This document shows positions 17,587-26,024 of a stretch of 64,000 nt of DNA, one piece after another. A program made the position numbers and the translations under genes. The notes beneath the pieces were generated by a model that was not told the DNA's origin, did not search any database, and worked only from the letters and a program-made list of their open reading frames with translations. Position 1 is the stretch's first letter; every line of letters starts with the position of its first letter. The stretch is from Oligoflexia bacterium (lineage in GTDB: Bacteria > Bdellovibrionota > Bacteriovoracia > Bacteriovoracales > Bacteriovoracaceae): the NCBI GenBank assembly GCA_024229115.1, contig JAAEST010000103.1:186001-250000 (forward strand). The letters are read 5' to 3'.

Positions 17587-18753
17587 ATGTTAAAAGATTA
17601 CGTTTTTACTTCAGAGTCTGTTACTGAAGGTCACCCAGACAAAATGGCCGATGGAATTTCGGATGCAGTTTTAGATGCAATGTTAGCACAAGACCCTAAG
17701 TCACGTGTTGCTTGTGAAACTATGATTACAACTGGTCTTGTAGTTCTTGCTGGTGAAATTACAACAAACGCACAAGTTGATTTCCAAGAAATCGTAAGAA
17801 ATAAAATTAAAGATATTGGTTACGATCATTCTGATAAAGGATTTGATTGTAACACTTGTTCTGTAATGGTTGCTCTTGATAAGCAATCTCCAGATATCGC
17901 TCAAGGTGTTAACGAAGGTGAGGGAACTCACACTGAACAAGGTGCTGGTGACCAAGGTTTAATGTTTGGTTATGCAGTAAACGAATCAGAAAGTTTAATG
18001 CCACTAACTACTGATCTCTCTCACAAGCTTGCTTACAGACTAACAGAAGTTAGAAAGTCTGGAATCATGGGTGACTTAAGAGCAGATGGTAAAACTCAAG
18101 TTTCTGCTGAGTACGTAGATGGAAAAATTAAGAGATTACAAAACATCGTTATCTCTACTCAACACTCAGAAAACCTTACTCTTTCTCAAATTCAAGAAGG
18201 AATCAGAGAAGAAGTTATCAATAAAGTTGTAGACCCAAGTCTTATCGACAACGATACAAAGATTTGGATCAACCCAACTGGTAAGTTTGTTATTGGTGGA
18301 CCTATGGGAGACTGTGGTTTAACTGGTAGAAAGATTATCGTTGATACTTACGGTGGTCACGGTGCTCACGGTGGTGGTGCATTCTCTGGTAAAGATCCTT
18401 CAAAAGTTGATAGATCTGCTGCGTACGCAACAAGACAAGTTGCTAAGCATATCGTTGCTGCTGGATTAGCTGATAGAGCTCTAGTGCAAGTTGCTTATGC
18501 GATTGGTGTTGCTGAGCCAATGAGTTTCCTTGTTGATACTTTTGGTACTGAGAAAACAGATGTGGCTAAGATCAACAAAGCAGTTAATGAAGTATTTGAT
18601 ATGAGACCAAAGGCCCTAATCGAAAGATTAGACCTTCTACGTCCTATCTATAATCCAACTTCAGCTTACGGTCACTTTGGTAGAGACGCTCAAAATGGTT
18701 TCTTCCCATGGGAAGAGCTATCAAAGCTAGAAGAGCTTAAGTCTCACTTCTAA
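17587..18753 (+). CDS. metK: S-adenosylmethionine synthetase
   Basis: This 388-residue enzyme has all the family signatures: [16 protein letters not shown] near the N-terminus, [12 protein letters not shown] (about 117-128) and the P-loop-like [22 protein letters not shown]. It makes SAM from methionine and ATP, releasing PPi and Pi, in the cytosol. A GGAG ribosome site precedes the ATG. No SAM riboswitch is recognisable in the 97-bp leader. Codon use is noticeably more selective than in its neighbours (many AAC, GGT), as expected for a highly expressed gene. A terminator follows directly. Confidence 0.97.
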   Translation: MLKDYVFTSESVTEGHPDKMADGISDAVLDAMLAQDPKSRVACETMITTGLVVLAGEITTNAQVDFQEIVRNKIKDIGYDHSDKGFDCNTCSVMVALDKQSPDIAQGVNEGEGTHTEQGAGDQGLMFGYAVNESESLMPLTTDLSHKLAYRLTEVRKSGIMGDLRADGKTQVSAEYVDGKIKRLQNIVISTQHSENLTLSQIQEGIREEVINKVVDPSLIDNDTKIWINPTGKFVIGGPMGDCGLTGRKIIVDTYGGHGAHGGGAFSGKDPSKVDRSAAYATRQVAKHIVAAGLADRALVQVAYAIGVAEPMSFLVDTFGTEKTDVAKINKAVNEVFDMRPKALIERLDLLRPIYNPTSAYGHFGRDAQNGFFPWEELSKLEELKSHF

Positions 18754-18788
18754 TTAAAAATCTTTTTCTAAATTAAGATATTTTGAAG

Positions 18789-18814
18789 CCCACCTTTTTG
18801 GTGGGTTTTTTTTT
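18789..18814 (+). terminator. Rho-independent terminator of metK
   Basis: A 6-bp stem CCCACC/GGTGGG (18789-18794 with 18800-18805), loop TTTTT, followed by nine T residues. Confidence 0.9.
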
Positions 18815-18846
18815 GCACTTACATAGCACCAATTCTATTTCTCGAT

Positions 18847-18852
18847 TACAAT
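18847..18852 (+). promoter_or_regulatory. Candidate -10 box, possible leaderless start
   Basis: TACAAT lies six bases before the ATG at 18859, with no ribosome-binding sequence between them. If used, transcription would begin at the start codon. The -35 region is poor. Confidence 0.3.
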
Positions 18853-18858
18853 GAATCT

Positions 18859-19092
18859 ATGGTTTTAGATATCATCTTCTTTATAGTGAAATACATTCCG
18901 TTCTGGTCAGTTCCTTCTATTATGATTGGTCTACAGTTCGGTTATATTTATTGGCTCAAAGATGTTTTCCATTTGGCCTATGCTTTCTATAGCTTAGCTG
19001 GCTTTTCTCTTCTTTCGATAATTTATTATATTTACGCAGGGAGTCCAGAAAAGGCCGTTTCTATCCTTGATAACATGATAAGAAACTTCTAA
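18859..19092 (+). CDS. Small two-helix membrane protein, unknown
   Basis: A 77-residue, strongly hydrophobic protein. Two membrane segments are visible (about residues 3-30 and 38-60), separated by a short WLKDVFH loop, with a charged amphipathic tail (SPEKAVSILDNMIRNF). It fits between the metK terminator and the promoter of the response-regulator gene, so it is a single-gene unit. There is no Shine-Dalgarno sequence upstream; translation may be leaderless. I do not recognise a family. Confidence 0.55.
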   Translation: MVLDIIFFIVKYIPFWSVPSIMIGLQFGYIYWLKDVFHLAYAFYSLAGFSLLSIIYYIYAGSPEKAVSILDNMIRNF

Positions 19093-19144
19093 CTACCCGA
19101 AAATATTGACGTAAAGGGAGTAAGGTTTTCTTGGTGTTGATAAA

Positions 19145-19173
19145 TTGACACTGTCCCGATGATTGGCTACGAT
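19145..19173 (+). promoter_or_regulatory. Sigma70-like promoter of response-regulator gene
   Basis: TTGACA (19145-19150), 17 bp, TACGAT (19168-19173). Transcription from here starts near 19180, downstream of the TTG that gives the longest frame (19163) but upstream of GTG 19208. It therefore decides the start of the next gene. Confidence 0.6.
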
Positions 19174-19207
19174 TTTAGTCAAGTTGTCCGGTTCAAAGGG
19201 ATGGGAA

Positions 19208-20776
19208 GTGAAAGATTTAGATTTTCTACATAGTGTTTTTGAAGGAGATAAAGAAAAAGGCTCCAACACAAATAACTCTGTTACTCCAGAGATCATTGTC
19301 GTTGAAGATGATCTTGTTCTCGGTAAAACAATCCAAAAGTATTTAAAGAAAACACTAGGCCTGAAAGTATCTTTCTATTCAAGTCCTACAGAGTGTTTAA
19401 ATTATATTGGTGAGAAGGCCGCAATGGACCCTGCTGAGCAAGTTCCATTTTGTCTGGTAACTGACATCAGCTTTAATGAAGGAAGCACTGACGGGCTTTT
19501 ATTAGTAGATCTAGTAAAAGAAAAGAACATTCCTTTCGTTAGTATTGTTATGACAGGTTTTGCTTCAATCGAAACTGCGATTATGGCCACTAAGAAAGGT
19601 GTGTTTCATTACCTAACAAAACCTTTTGATCTAGAGGTATTAGTAGACCTAGTGATCAAGGCCTTCACTCTAAAATTAGGGTATTCAAAAGATCAAATCT
19701 CAGTTGTTAAAAGAGATGATAATAAAGAAGAAAAAACTAAGACGAGCTTTATCCCTCAAATGTTTCATTTAGAAGCTCCTACTGAAGAAGATATGTTCTG
19801 CGGAATGATTGGGCGTAGTCCTCAGATGAAGGAAGTTTTTGAAAGAATAAAGAAAGTCGCTGAATCAGATTCAACAGTTCTTATTAATGGACCATCAGGG
19901 ACAGGGAAGGAACTAGTTGCTAGAGCGCTTCATCAGTTAAGCCCACGTTGTGTAAGAGAGCAGGTGTCTGTAAACTGTGGGGCTATCCCTGGGGAGCTTC
20001 TTGAATCTGAGTTATTTGGGCACGTAAAGGGTTCATTTACAGGAGCTATTAGTGATCGTAAGGGACGTTTTGAATTAGCTGATAATGGAACGATTTTTCT
20101 TGATGAAATTGGAGATATGCCTCTACTTCTTCAAGTTAAATTATTAAGAGTTCTACAGAATAGAGAAATTGAAAGAGTTGGTGGAACTGGAACAACTCCA
20201 GTTGACGTAAGAATAATTACGGCGACTCACCGTGATCTTGAAAATGCTGTCTCTCAGGGAGACTTCAGAGAAGATTTATTTTATCGTCTGAATGTTATCC
20301 CGATTAAGATCCCTGCTCTTGCAGAAAGAAGAGAAGATATTCCTCTTCTTATTAGTTACTTCCTTTCTCGCTTTGTTTCTGCTGATGGTAGAAATAATAT
20401 TGAATTTGATGATGAAGTACTAGAAATCCTTATGACATATGACTGGCCAGGAAACGTTAGGGAACTAGAGAACCTAATTGAAAGACTTGTTATTCTTAAA
20501 GGTGGAAATCAAGTGAAGCCTTCAGATCTTCCGGCTAAGTTCTTACAAAATAGACCAGATAAAGTATCTCGTTATAACAAACTGATTACTCTCTCTGAAA
20601 ATGGGATTGATCTTAAGACAACTCTAAGTGAAATTGAAGATTCTCTTATTCTTCAGGCCCTGGAGCTGACTAGAGGAAATAAGAATAGAGCGTCTAAACT
20701 TTTAAAGATGAATAGAACGACTCTTATTGAAAAGATGAAGAAGAAGAATCTCTCATCTTTTGAACTCGAGCACTAA
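19208..20776 (+). CDS. NtrC-family sigma54-dependent response regulator
   Basis: I choose GTG 19208, preceded by AAAGGGA and downstream of the promoter at 19145; this gives 522 residues. The receiver domain has the acidic pair (VVEDD), phospho-Asp D86 (LVTDIS), the conserved Thr (MTG) and K138 (TKPF). The AAA+ domain has Walker A GPSGTGK (228-234), GSFTGA (275-280, a variant of the sigma54-contacting GAFTGA) and intact Walker B FLDEIGDM. A Fis-type helix-turn-helix ends it. It should activate sigma54 promoters on phosphorylation. No histidine kinase is adjacent. Its place before the flagellar block suggests, but does not prove, motility control. Confidence 0.92.
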   Translation: MKDLDFLHSVFEGDKEKGSNTNNSVTPEIIVVEDDLVLGKTIQKYLKKTLGLKVSFYSSPTECLNYIGEKAAMDPAEQVPFCLVTDISFNEGSTDGLLLVDLVKEKNIPFVSIVMTGFASIETAIMATKKGVFHYLTKPFDLEVLVDLVIKAFTLKLGYSKDQISVVKRDDNKEEKTKTSFIPQMFHLEAPTEEDMFCGMIGRSPQMKEVFERIKKVAESDSTVLINGPSGTGKELVARALHQLSPRCVREQVSVNCGAIPGELLESELFGHVKGSFTGAISDRKGRFELADNGTIFLDEIGDMPLLLQVKLLRVLQNREIERVGGTGTTPVDVRIITATHRDLENAVSQGDFREDLFYRLNVIPIKIPALAERREDIPLLISYFLSRFVSADGRNNIEFDDEVLEILMTYDWPGNVRELENLIERLVILKGGNQVKPSDLPAKFLQNRPDKVSRYNKLITLSENGIDLKTTLSEIEDSLILQALELTRGNKNRASKLLKMNRTTLIEKMKKKNLSSFELEH

Positions 20777-20808
20777 GCTCAACTAAATAACCTATTACTT
20801 GACTATGA

Positions 20809-20836
20809 AATGGTGGCAATATGCCACCATTTTTTA
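20809..20836 (+). terminator. Rho-independent terminator after response regulator
   Basis: A 10-bp perfect stem, AATGGTGGCA/TGCCACCATT (20809-20818 with 20822-20831), with a 3-nt loop and run of T. Confidence 0.9.
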
Positions 20837-20917
20837 TTTAAAAGCTGTTAATTTCTGGCCGTCAAAACTCTAACTAGGAAAAAAAGTCCTAGGAGCAAAA
20901 TTTTCCTTTAATTTTTT

Positions 20918-20980
20918 CCTGAATGCGATAAACTATGAAGGACAGTAGTGTTCAGGATGAATAGTCTCTGTCTCGCATTC
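20918..20980 (+). other. Inverted repeats in leader of the TPR gene
   Basis: GAATGCGA (20921-20928) is exactly complementary to TCGCATTC (20973-20980). An overlapping pair, CCTGAA/TTCAGG, lies between 20918 and about 20956. The two pairings are mutually exclusive in part. No RNA family recognised. A weak flagellar-sigma-like TGCGATAA (20924-20931) is embedded. Confidence 0.4.
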
Positions 20981-21032
20981 GTCAATTTAACTGGCGTATG
21001 TTTGGTTAAAAGAAACAGGAAGTTTCCACCAA

Positions 21033-23732
21033 ATGAAAAAGTTTATTATCAAATTTTTGACATTACAGTTGTTATTTTTTTCCGCACCGGAAATTTATTC
21101 AGTTGTTAATCATGAAGAAGCGAAAACACATTCGCGTATTTCGATTGATGCTGATAAAGAAGCTATCGTTGTAGAAAAGAAAGAGAACATTGTTTCAATC
21201 AAAACACTTAATAGTGGTTTGTTTGAACTAATGAAAGCAAAGTTAGAAGGAATTAAGCTCAGTAAAAAGTACTTCTCATCAATCTCTTATAAGGTACCAA
21301 CAACTAAGAATAATGTTTCTGAAATTAAAGTTACTTTAAAGGATAATAAGGTAGAACTTTTTAGCTTCTATAAAGAGAGAGAAAGAAAACATGTTCTTGA
21401 TTTCTGGATTGAGGCCGATGACTTTAAAGAAAAACTTAATCAAAAGATATCAAATACTAATGTTAAGAATACTTCGGCAAAGAAAGTTGCTTCTAAAGTA
21501 AAGGCCAAGCCTAAGAAGATTCCACCTGCTTTAGTTAAAAAAGACATTCTTCTTCCTAAAAGAAACAAAAAAGCTAAAGCAAAAGGTATTTCAAAATCTA
21601 AAAAGAACCCAGGTTACAGAGATTTCCGTTATGGAGCATCATTTATTTGGGATTATAAAGGTCTTTCTCCTGAATATAAGAGCCAAGTAAACTTAAATCG
21701 AAAAACTCCAGAATATTTCTATCCTATTAAAGATAGAGAGTTTAAAAAGAGTGAAAAAGAAGCTCATATTCAATTAAGTATCAATCTTTATCGTAAAGAG
21801 AAATGGGGCTTAATGTATAAGTCGATCAAGCTTTATGGTGAAAAGTACGGTAATGACAAGAATACTGATATTAACGAGTACTTGAAGGCCAACGCTATCT
21901 TAAAAAGTAATATCTTAGAAGGTAATAGAGATCCAAAGAAAATGGCGATCAATATGCTTTCTAATATTGCCGACCGCTCAACTATCTATGAAATGAAAAA
22001 AGGGATTTATAAATATCTCTTAGAGTTTTATTCTCAAAATAAGCAATATGTTGAAGGACTTAAGATCTCAAAAAGACTTTATGTGATCTCTAAAGATAAC
22101 TTTGACTATGAAGAGTCTCAAAAAGTTGCTGAAGTTATTATGTATAACCTGGCTAAGCTTAATCAGTTAGAAAAACTAAATAACTTAATGAGTGAGAAGA
22201 CAATTAAAAAGATTGTTCCAGCACAGGTAATGCTTGCTTATAAGCTTTATACTTTATTTTCTTTAGGGAAAGATAAAGAGCTTATCAGAACTTTCGAAGC
22301 TGAAGAAAGAGGTTTAGCAAAGCCAATTCATAAGTCGATTCTTTTCAATGTTGCAGAATCTTATTTCAAAGTAGGTGATTTTAAGAAATCGACTAAGTAC
22401 TATGATCAGTTCCTAACTCATTATAGCTTTCACCCAAGATCTGTAGATGCCAGAGTTAGAATTGCTCTAAACTACGAGATTCAAGAAAGAGATATTAAAA
22501 AGACTATCGTCCTCTATAAGAATGCAATTAATAGATCAGCAGACAGTAAGAGGGTATTTGAAGCTAAATTAAGATATGTTGCTTTAAGATCTGTACGTAA
22601 GTTCAATCCTTCTACAAAGGATAAGGAATTAAGGGTATTTCTTAATACTAAAGAGAATCAAAAGATTGATAGAAATCTTAAAAAATTACTATGGTTAGTA
22701 AGACTAAGAACATTTATTAATGATGAGTCATATAGAAAGGCAATTAGCTATTTAGATGCTCTTCCATTAAACAGTATGAGCCCTTCTGAAAGAAGAGTTT
22801 TTGAAGGTGATGGTTCTGAAATTGTTTATGGACTAATAAAGAAGTTCTATCAAGATAGCCAATACGATCAAATCGTTAAAATTTGGAATAAGTATAATCG
22901 CAGATACGTAAAGAAAGTAGCGAATGATCCAATTATGAACTTTATCGTTGGACAGTCATTTATTCGACTTGGTCTTTATGACAACTTTGAAAAGCTATAT
23001 ACCAAGTTTAAGAAATTGAACTCAACACCGACGAGATCATTTCCAATTTGGGTTGCAAGAGCTCGTATGGAACAAAAAGAGGCCATTTTAAGTGAGCTAT
23101 CAATTATTAAGAATTTAAAGCTAAAAAATATTGATTTAGCTCAAAAAGAATTAAACCGACTAAAAATTACAAACTCTAGAAGTAATAAAGTGAATTACTA
23201 TCAAGGCATGATAAAATTTCATCAGAAAAAATATAAGGAAGCTATTAATTCCTTAGAAAGTTTTCTGGCCAATCAAAAAGAATCATTTTTAGCAGACCCT
23301 GCGGAATTATCAGAAATGTTACAAGCCTATACTGACTCACTTTATAACCTAAACCAGACTGAAAAGTTTGCAAATGTTGCAGAAGCAATCTTAAAAGATG
23401 TTGATCAGTTTAAGCCTAGTAATCCATTTATGAACAGTATGAGAGAAAGACTTGAGTATCTTCAAATGGAAATTCTAGCAGGAAAAGCAAACTCTGAGTC
23501 ATTCGCGATGTTAGAAGCAAAGACAGTAAGCTTCTTAAAAGATTATAAAGAGAGTCCTTACACAAACAGAATTGAGTACTTAAAAGGATTAAGTCTCATT
23601 AGAAATAAGAAAGTAGACGATGGAAGAAAAATTTTCGAAACGCTTTTAACGAAAGAGGGTGTTTCAAATTATATAAAGGAATTGGTAAAAGCAGAATTAT
23701 CATTAATTTCGATTAGGAATAGAACAATATAA
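21033..23732 (+). CDS. Large periplasmic TPR-repeat protein, candidate flagellar accessory protein
   Basis: This 899-residue protein has a signal peptide (MKKFIIKFLTLQLLFFSAPEIYS). An N-terminal beta-rich region (about 35-130) has alternating hydrophobics reminiscent of AMIN-type domains. A very basic linker (about 145-190, Lys/Ala/Pro-rich) leads to some 650 residues of helical pairs with TPR-like spacing (ILFNVAESYFKVGDFKKSTKYYDQFL is one clear unit). It sits directly before the flagellar regulator and flgB. The plan of signal peptide, beta domain and TPR superhelix resembles PflA, the periplasmic flagellar-disk protein of Campylobacter. That parallel is inference from architecture and location. 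Confidence 0.75.
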   Translation: MKKFIIKFLTLQLLFFSAPEIYSVVNHEEAKTHSRISIDADKEAIVVEKKENIVSIKTLNSGLFELMKAKLEGIKLSKKYFSSISYKVPTTKNNVSEIKVTLKDNKVELFSFYKERERKHVLDFWIEADDFKEKLNQKISNTNVKNTSAKKVASKVKAKPKKIPPALVKKDILLPKRNKKAKAKGISKSKKNPGYRDFRYGASFIWDYKGLSPEYKSQVNLNRKTPEYFYPIKDREFKKSEKEAHIQLSINLYRKEKWGLMYKSIKLYGEKYGNDKNTDINEYLKANAILKSNILEGNRDPKKMAINMLSNIADRSTIYEMKKGIYKYLLEFYSQNKQYVEGLKISKRLYVISKDNFDYEESQKVAEVIMYNLAKLNQLEKLNNLMSEKTIKKIVPAQVMLAYKLYTLFSLGKDKELIRTFEAEERGLAKPIHKSILFNVAESYFKVGDFKKSTKYYDQFLTHYSFHPRSVDARVRIALNYEIQERDIKKTIVLYKNAINRSADSKRVFEAKLRYVALRSVRKFNPSTKDKELRVFLNTKENQKIDRNLKKLLWLVRLRTFINDESYRKAISYLDALPLNSMSPSERRVFEGDGSEIVYGLIKKFYQDSQYDQIVKIWNKYNRRYVKKVANDPIMNFIVGQSFIRLGLYDNFEKLYTKFKKLNSTPTRSFPIWVARARMEQKEAILSELSIIKNLKLKNIDLAQKELNRLKITNSRSNKVNYYQGMIKFHQKKYKEAINSLESFLANQKESFLADPAELSEMLQAYTDSLYNLNQTEKFANVAEAILKDVDQFKPSNPFMNSMRERLEYLQMEILAGKANSESFAMLEAKTVSFLKDYKESPYTNRIEYLKGLSLIRNKKVDDGRKIFETLLTKEGVSNYIKELVKAELSLISIRNRTI

Positions 23733-23773
23733 TCTTCCCTAGGATGGGGACTATTTAATTGACAGGAGGTCAA

Positions 23774-24703
23774 ATGAATACTGTAAATCTCGAACTTTTT
23801 GGACAAGATCCTAAAATTCAAAAAGCTGTAGCTGTAGCCAAAAACGTTTCAGTAACAAAAGCATCTGTACTCATTACAGGTGAAGCTGGAGTTGGGAAAA
23901 GAGAATTAGCCCAATATATCCACGAAAATAGCAACAGAGCTGGAAACTACTTCGGAATTGTTGATTGTTCACAAGAAACTCAAGCTGTTGAAAATGCTAT
24001 CTTAGGTCACAGAGATGACGAAACAGGTAGATTTAACAGAGGTATCTTAGAAACTGCGAATAAGGGAACAGTTGTTTTCGTAAATATCGATGGTTTAGAA
24101 GATGCATTCCAAAAGAAATTGCACAAAATTTTAAATGAACTAGAAGACTATGACCTAGATATCAGAATTCTAGCTACGACGACTAAGAACCTTTCAAAGC
24201 TTGTTGGAGCAGGTAGATTCTATCGTGGTCTTTATACAATGTTCTCAAATAACTCGATCAACTTAACTCCATTAAGAGAAAGAGTTGGTGATCTTGAAGC
24301 AATCGCAAGATACTTCGTTAATGAATTTGCTGAAGATTCAATGGAAATTGACCAAGATGCAATGGATAAGATCCTTTCTCACTACTGGACTCACAATGTC
24401 CAAGAATTAAGAACTGTACTTGAAGGAAGTATTGCTAACTGTACTGACGGTAAGCTTACACAAGAGCACCTTCAAATTGGTGAGAAGAAAGCAGTTAATA
24501 TGATCAGTGAAGATGACGGAGAAGGGATTCGTCTTATGTCTCTTAAAGAAGCTGAAAAACTATTAATCAAAAAAGCTCTTGTTCACACATCTGAAAATAG
24601 AACACAAGCAGCTAAGATTCTTGGTGTATCGATTAGAACACTTAGAAATAAGATTAATGAATACAGAAATGCAGGAAATGCATTCTTCGTTAACTTAAGA
24701 TAG
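23774..24703 (+). CDS. Degenerate AAA+/Fis-type transcription regulator at head of flagellar cluster
   Basis: The ATG at 23774 follows a perfect AGGAGGT and is preferred to TTG 23759. The 309-residue protein aligns with sigma54 activators without a receiver domain. It keeps Walker A (GEAGVGK, 36-42), the arginine-rich LTPLRERVGDLEAI segment and a good Fis-type DNA-binding helix pair (about 262-300). It lacks the GAFTGA loop altogether (the region reads ILGHRDDETGRFNRG), and Walker B reads VVFVNIDG instead of FLDEIGDM. It probably binds DNA and perhaps ATP but cannot remodel sigma54 polymerase in the usual way. It likely controls the genes that follow. Confidence 0.85.
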   Translation: MNTVNLELFGQDPKIQKAVAVAKNVSVTKASVLITGEAGVGKRELAQYIHENSNRAGNYFGIVDCSQETQAVENAILGHRDDETGRFNRGILETANKGTVVFVNIDGLEDAFQKKLHKILNELEDYDLDIRILATTTKNLSKLVGAGRFYRGLYTMFSNNSINLTPLRERVGDLEAIARYFVNEFAEDSMEIDQDAMDKILSHYWTHNVQELRTVLEGSIANCTDGKLTQEHLQIGEKKAVNMISEDDGEGIRLMSLKEAEKLLIKKALVHTSENRTQAAKILGVSIRTLRNKINEYRNAGNAFFVNLR

Positions 24704-24704
24704 A

Positions 24705-24727
24705 AAACATAGCTAAGGCCTATGTTT
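24705..24727 (+). other. Hairpin between regulator gene and flgB
   Basis: AAACATAG (24705-24712) pairs with CTATGTTT (24720-24727) across a 7-nt loop, 20 bases before the flgB start. With only three T at its end it is a poor terminator. It may be an attenuator, a processing site or a DNA-level operator. Confidence 0.5.
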
Positions 24728-24748
24728 GCAATCTAAAAGGAGTAAGTC

Positions 24749-25156
24749 ATGAGAGTTGAAGACAAAACAATGAAAGCGTTAGCAGCATCTCTGAATTTCA
24801 GACAGATGAGGCAAGAGCTTATTTCATCAAATGTCGCAAACGCAGATACTCCTGGGTATAAGGCCAAAAGATTAGATTTTGAAGCCGCTCTTGCAAGAGC
24901 TATTGATGTTGATGGCGAACTAGGAATGAAAAATAACGATGAAAAACATTACGATGTGGGAAGTGGTGGTTTTTCTAACTTAGAGCCAGAAGTATACGAA
25001 GATCCAAATGGTGTTGTTACAGAAGATGGAAACACTGTTGATCGTGAGCAAGAGTTAGCAAGAATGGCAGAAAACAAGATCATGTACGATGCAGCTGTTC
25101 AACTTCTTAATAAGAAGCTTGGACTATTAAAGTATGCTGTAGCGAGTGAGAAATAG
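24749..25156 (+). CDS. flgB: Flagellar proximal rod protein FlgB
   Basis: This 135-residue protein begins after AAAGGAG. It contains the rod/hook family N-terminal signature SSNVANADTPGYKAKRLDFE (about 27-46) and the C-terminal helix ENKIMYDAAVQLLNKKLGLLKYA. FlgB builds the first part of the rod on FliE and is exported by the flagellar type III system. It is the first gene of the structural operon, 8 bp before flgC. Confidence 0.95.
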   Translation: MRVEDKTMKALAASLNFRQMRQELISSNVANADTPGYKAKRLDFEAALARAIDVDGELGMKNNDEKHYDVGSGGFSNLEPEVYEDPNGVVTEDGNTVDREQELARMAENKIMYDAAVQLLNKKLGLLKYAVASEK

Positions 25157-25164
25157 GAGAGTAA

Positions 25165-25602
25165 ATGGATTTCTTAACTAGTTTGAAAATAAGTTCCTCT
25201 GCATTAGCCGCCAACCGTAAAAGAATGGGGGCAATCTCAAGTAACATCGCTAACAGCCAGACGACAAGAACTGCTGAGGGTGGTCCTTATAGAAAAAAAG
25301 AAGTGGTATTAGGAAGTGAACCAGCAAGAGAATCATTTGGTGAGATTCTTGAAGGTGAGCTTGATGAGAAAGCACAAACAGTTCATGCAACTGAAGTGGT
25401 AAGTAGTAACAGACCTCCTATCTTAAAGTACGAACCGAATCATCCAGATGCAAATGAACAAGGTTATGTAGCTTACCCTAATATCAATGTAATGGAAGAA
25501 ATGGCAGACATGATTACCGCCTCTAGAAGTTATGAGGCGAATATCTCTGCTCTTAATACAACTAAGTCCATGGCCCTGAAGGCACTGGAAATTGGAAGGT
25601 AA
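25165..25602 (+). CDS. flgC: Flagellar proximal rod protein FlgC
   Basis: A 145-residue rod protein with the N-terminal motif ISSNIANSQTTRT and C-terminal NVMEEMADMITASRSYEANISALNTTK, both diagnostic of FlgC. It joins FlgB in the proximal rod. The gene is followed by fliE after 6 bp; flgB-flgC-fliE is the usual order. Confidence 0.95.
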   Translation: MDFLTSLKISSSALAANRKRMGAISSNIANSQTTRTAEGGPYRKKEVVLGSEPARESFGEILEGELDEKAQTVHATEVVSSNRPPILKYEPNHPDANEQGYVAYPNINVMEEMADMITASRSYEANISALNTTKSMALKALEIGR

Positions 25603-25608
25603 TAGAAT

Positions 25609-25980
25609 ATGGCAATTCAAAATGTAAGCGGTATTCAAGACATTCTTAATCGTTATGACTCAAAGTCATGGACAAAGAGCGCTGAGCTTAAAGAGATTGA
25701 TAACTTTAAGCTCGATAGCAAATTTGATTTAGAAAATGTTGGCGGAACATCTAAGAGTTCACAAACTTTTGGAGACTTTCTTTCAACATCATTAAATGAA
25801 GTAAATAATCTACAGCATGAAGCCAATACTGCCGTACAAAAGCTAGTAACTGGTGAAAGCAAAAACATTCATGAAACGATGTTAAGTGTAGAAAAAGCAG
25901 AGATTGCTTTCAAGGCCATGAACCAAGTTAGGCAAAAAGTAATTGATGCTTATAGAGAAATAATGAGAATGCAAATATAA
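25609..25980 (+). CDS. fliE: Flagellar MS ring-rod junction protein FliE
   Basis: A 123-residue protein whose C-terminal 80 residues match FliE: FGDFLSTSLNEVNNLQHEA, then ETMLSVEKAEIAFKAMNQVRQKVIDAYREIMRMQI. FliE links the MS ring to the rod and is the first export substrate. The N-terminal 40 residues are less conserved. Confidence 0.93.
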   Translation: MAIQNVSGIQDILNRYDSKSWTKSAELKEIDNFKLDSKFDLENVGGTSKSSQTFGDFLSTSLNEVNNLQHEANTAVQKLVTGESKNIHETMLSVEKAEIAFKAMNQVRQKVIDAYREIMRMQI

Positions 25981-26024
25981 GAACTTCTTTCTAGGATGGA
26001 AGGAAGAGAATCAGGAGGATTCAC

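Noticed and set aside
19163-19207. Longer response-regulator start at TTG 19163
   Set aside because: It would lie upstream of the transcription start predicted from the promoter at 19145-19173; GTG 19208 has a ribosome site.
24716-24731. Possible sigma54 (-24/-12) promoter before flgB (GG ... GC)
   Set aside because: GG and GC are nine bases apart instead of the required ten, and the bases coincide with a hairpin.
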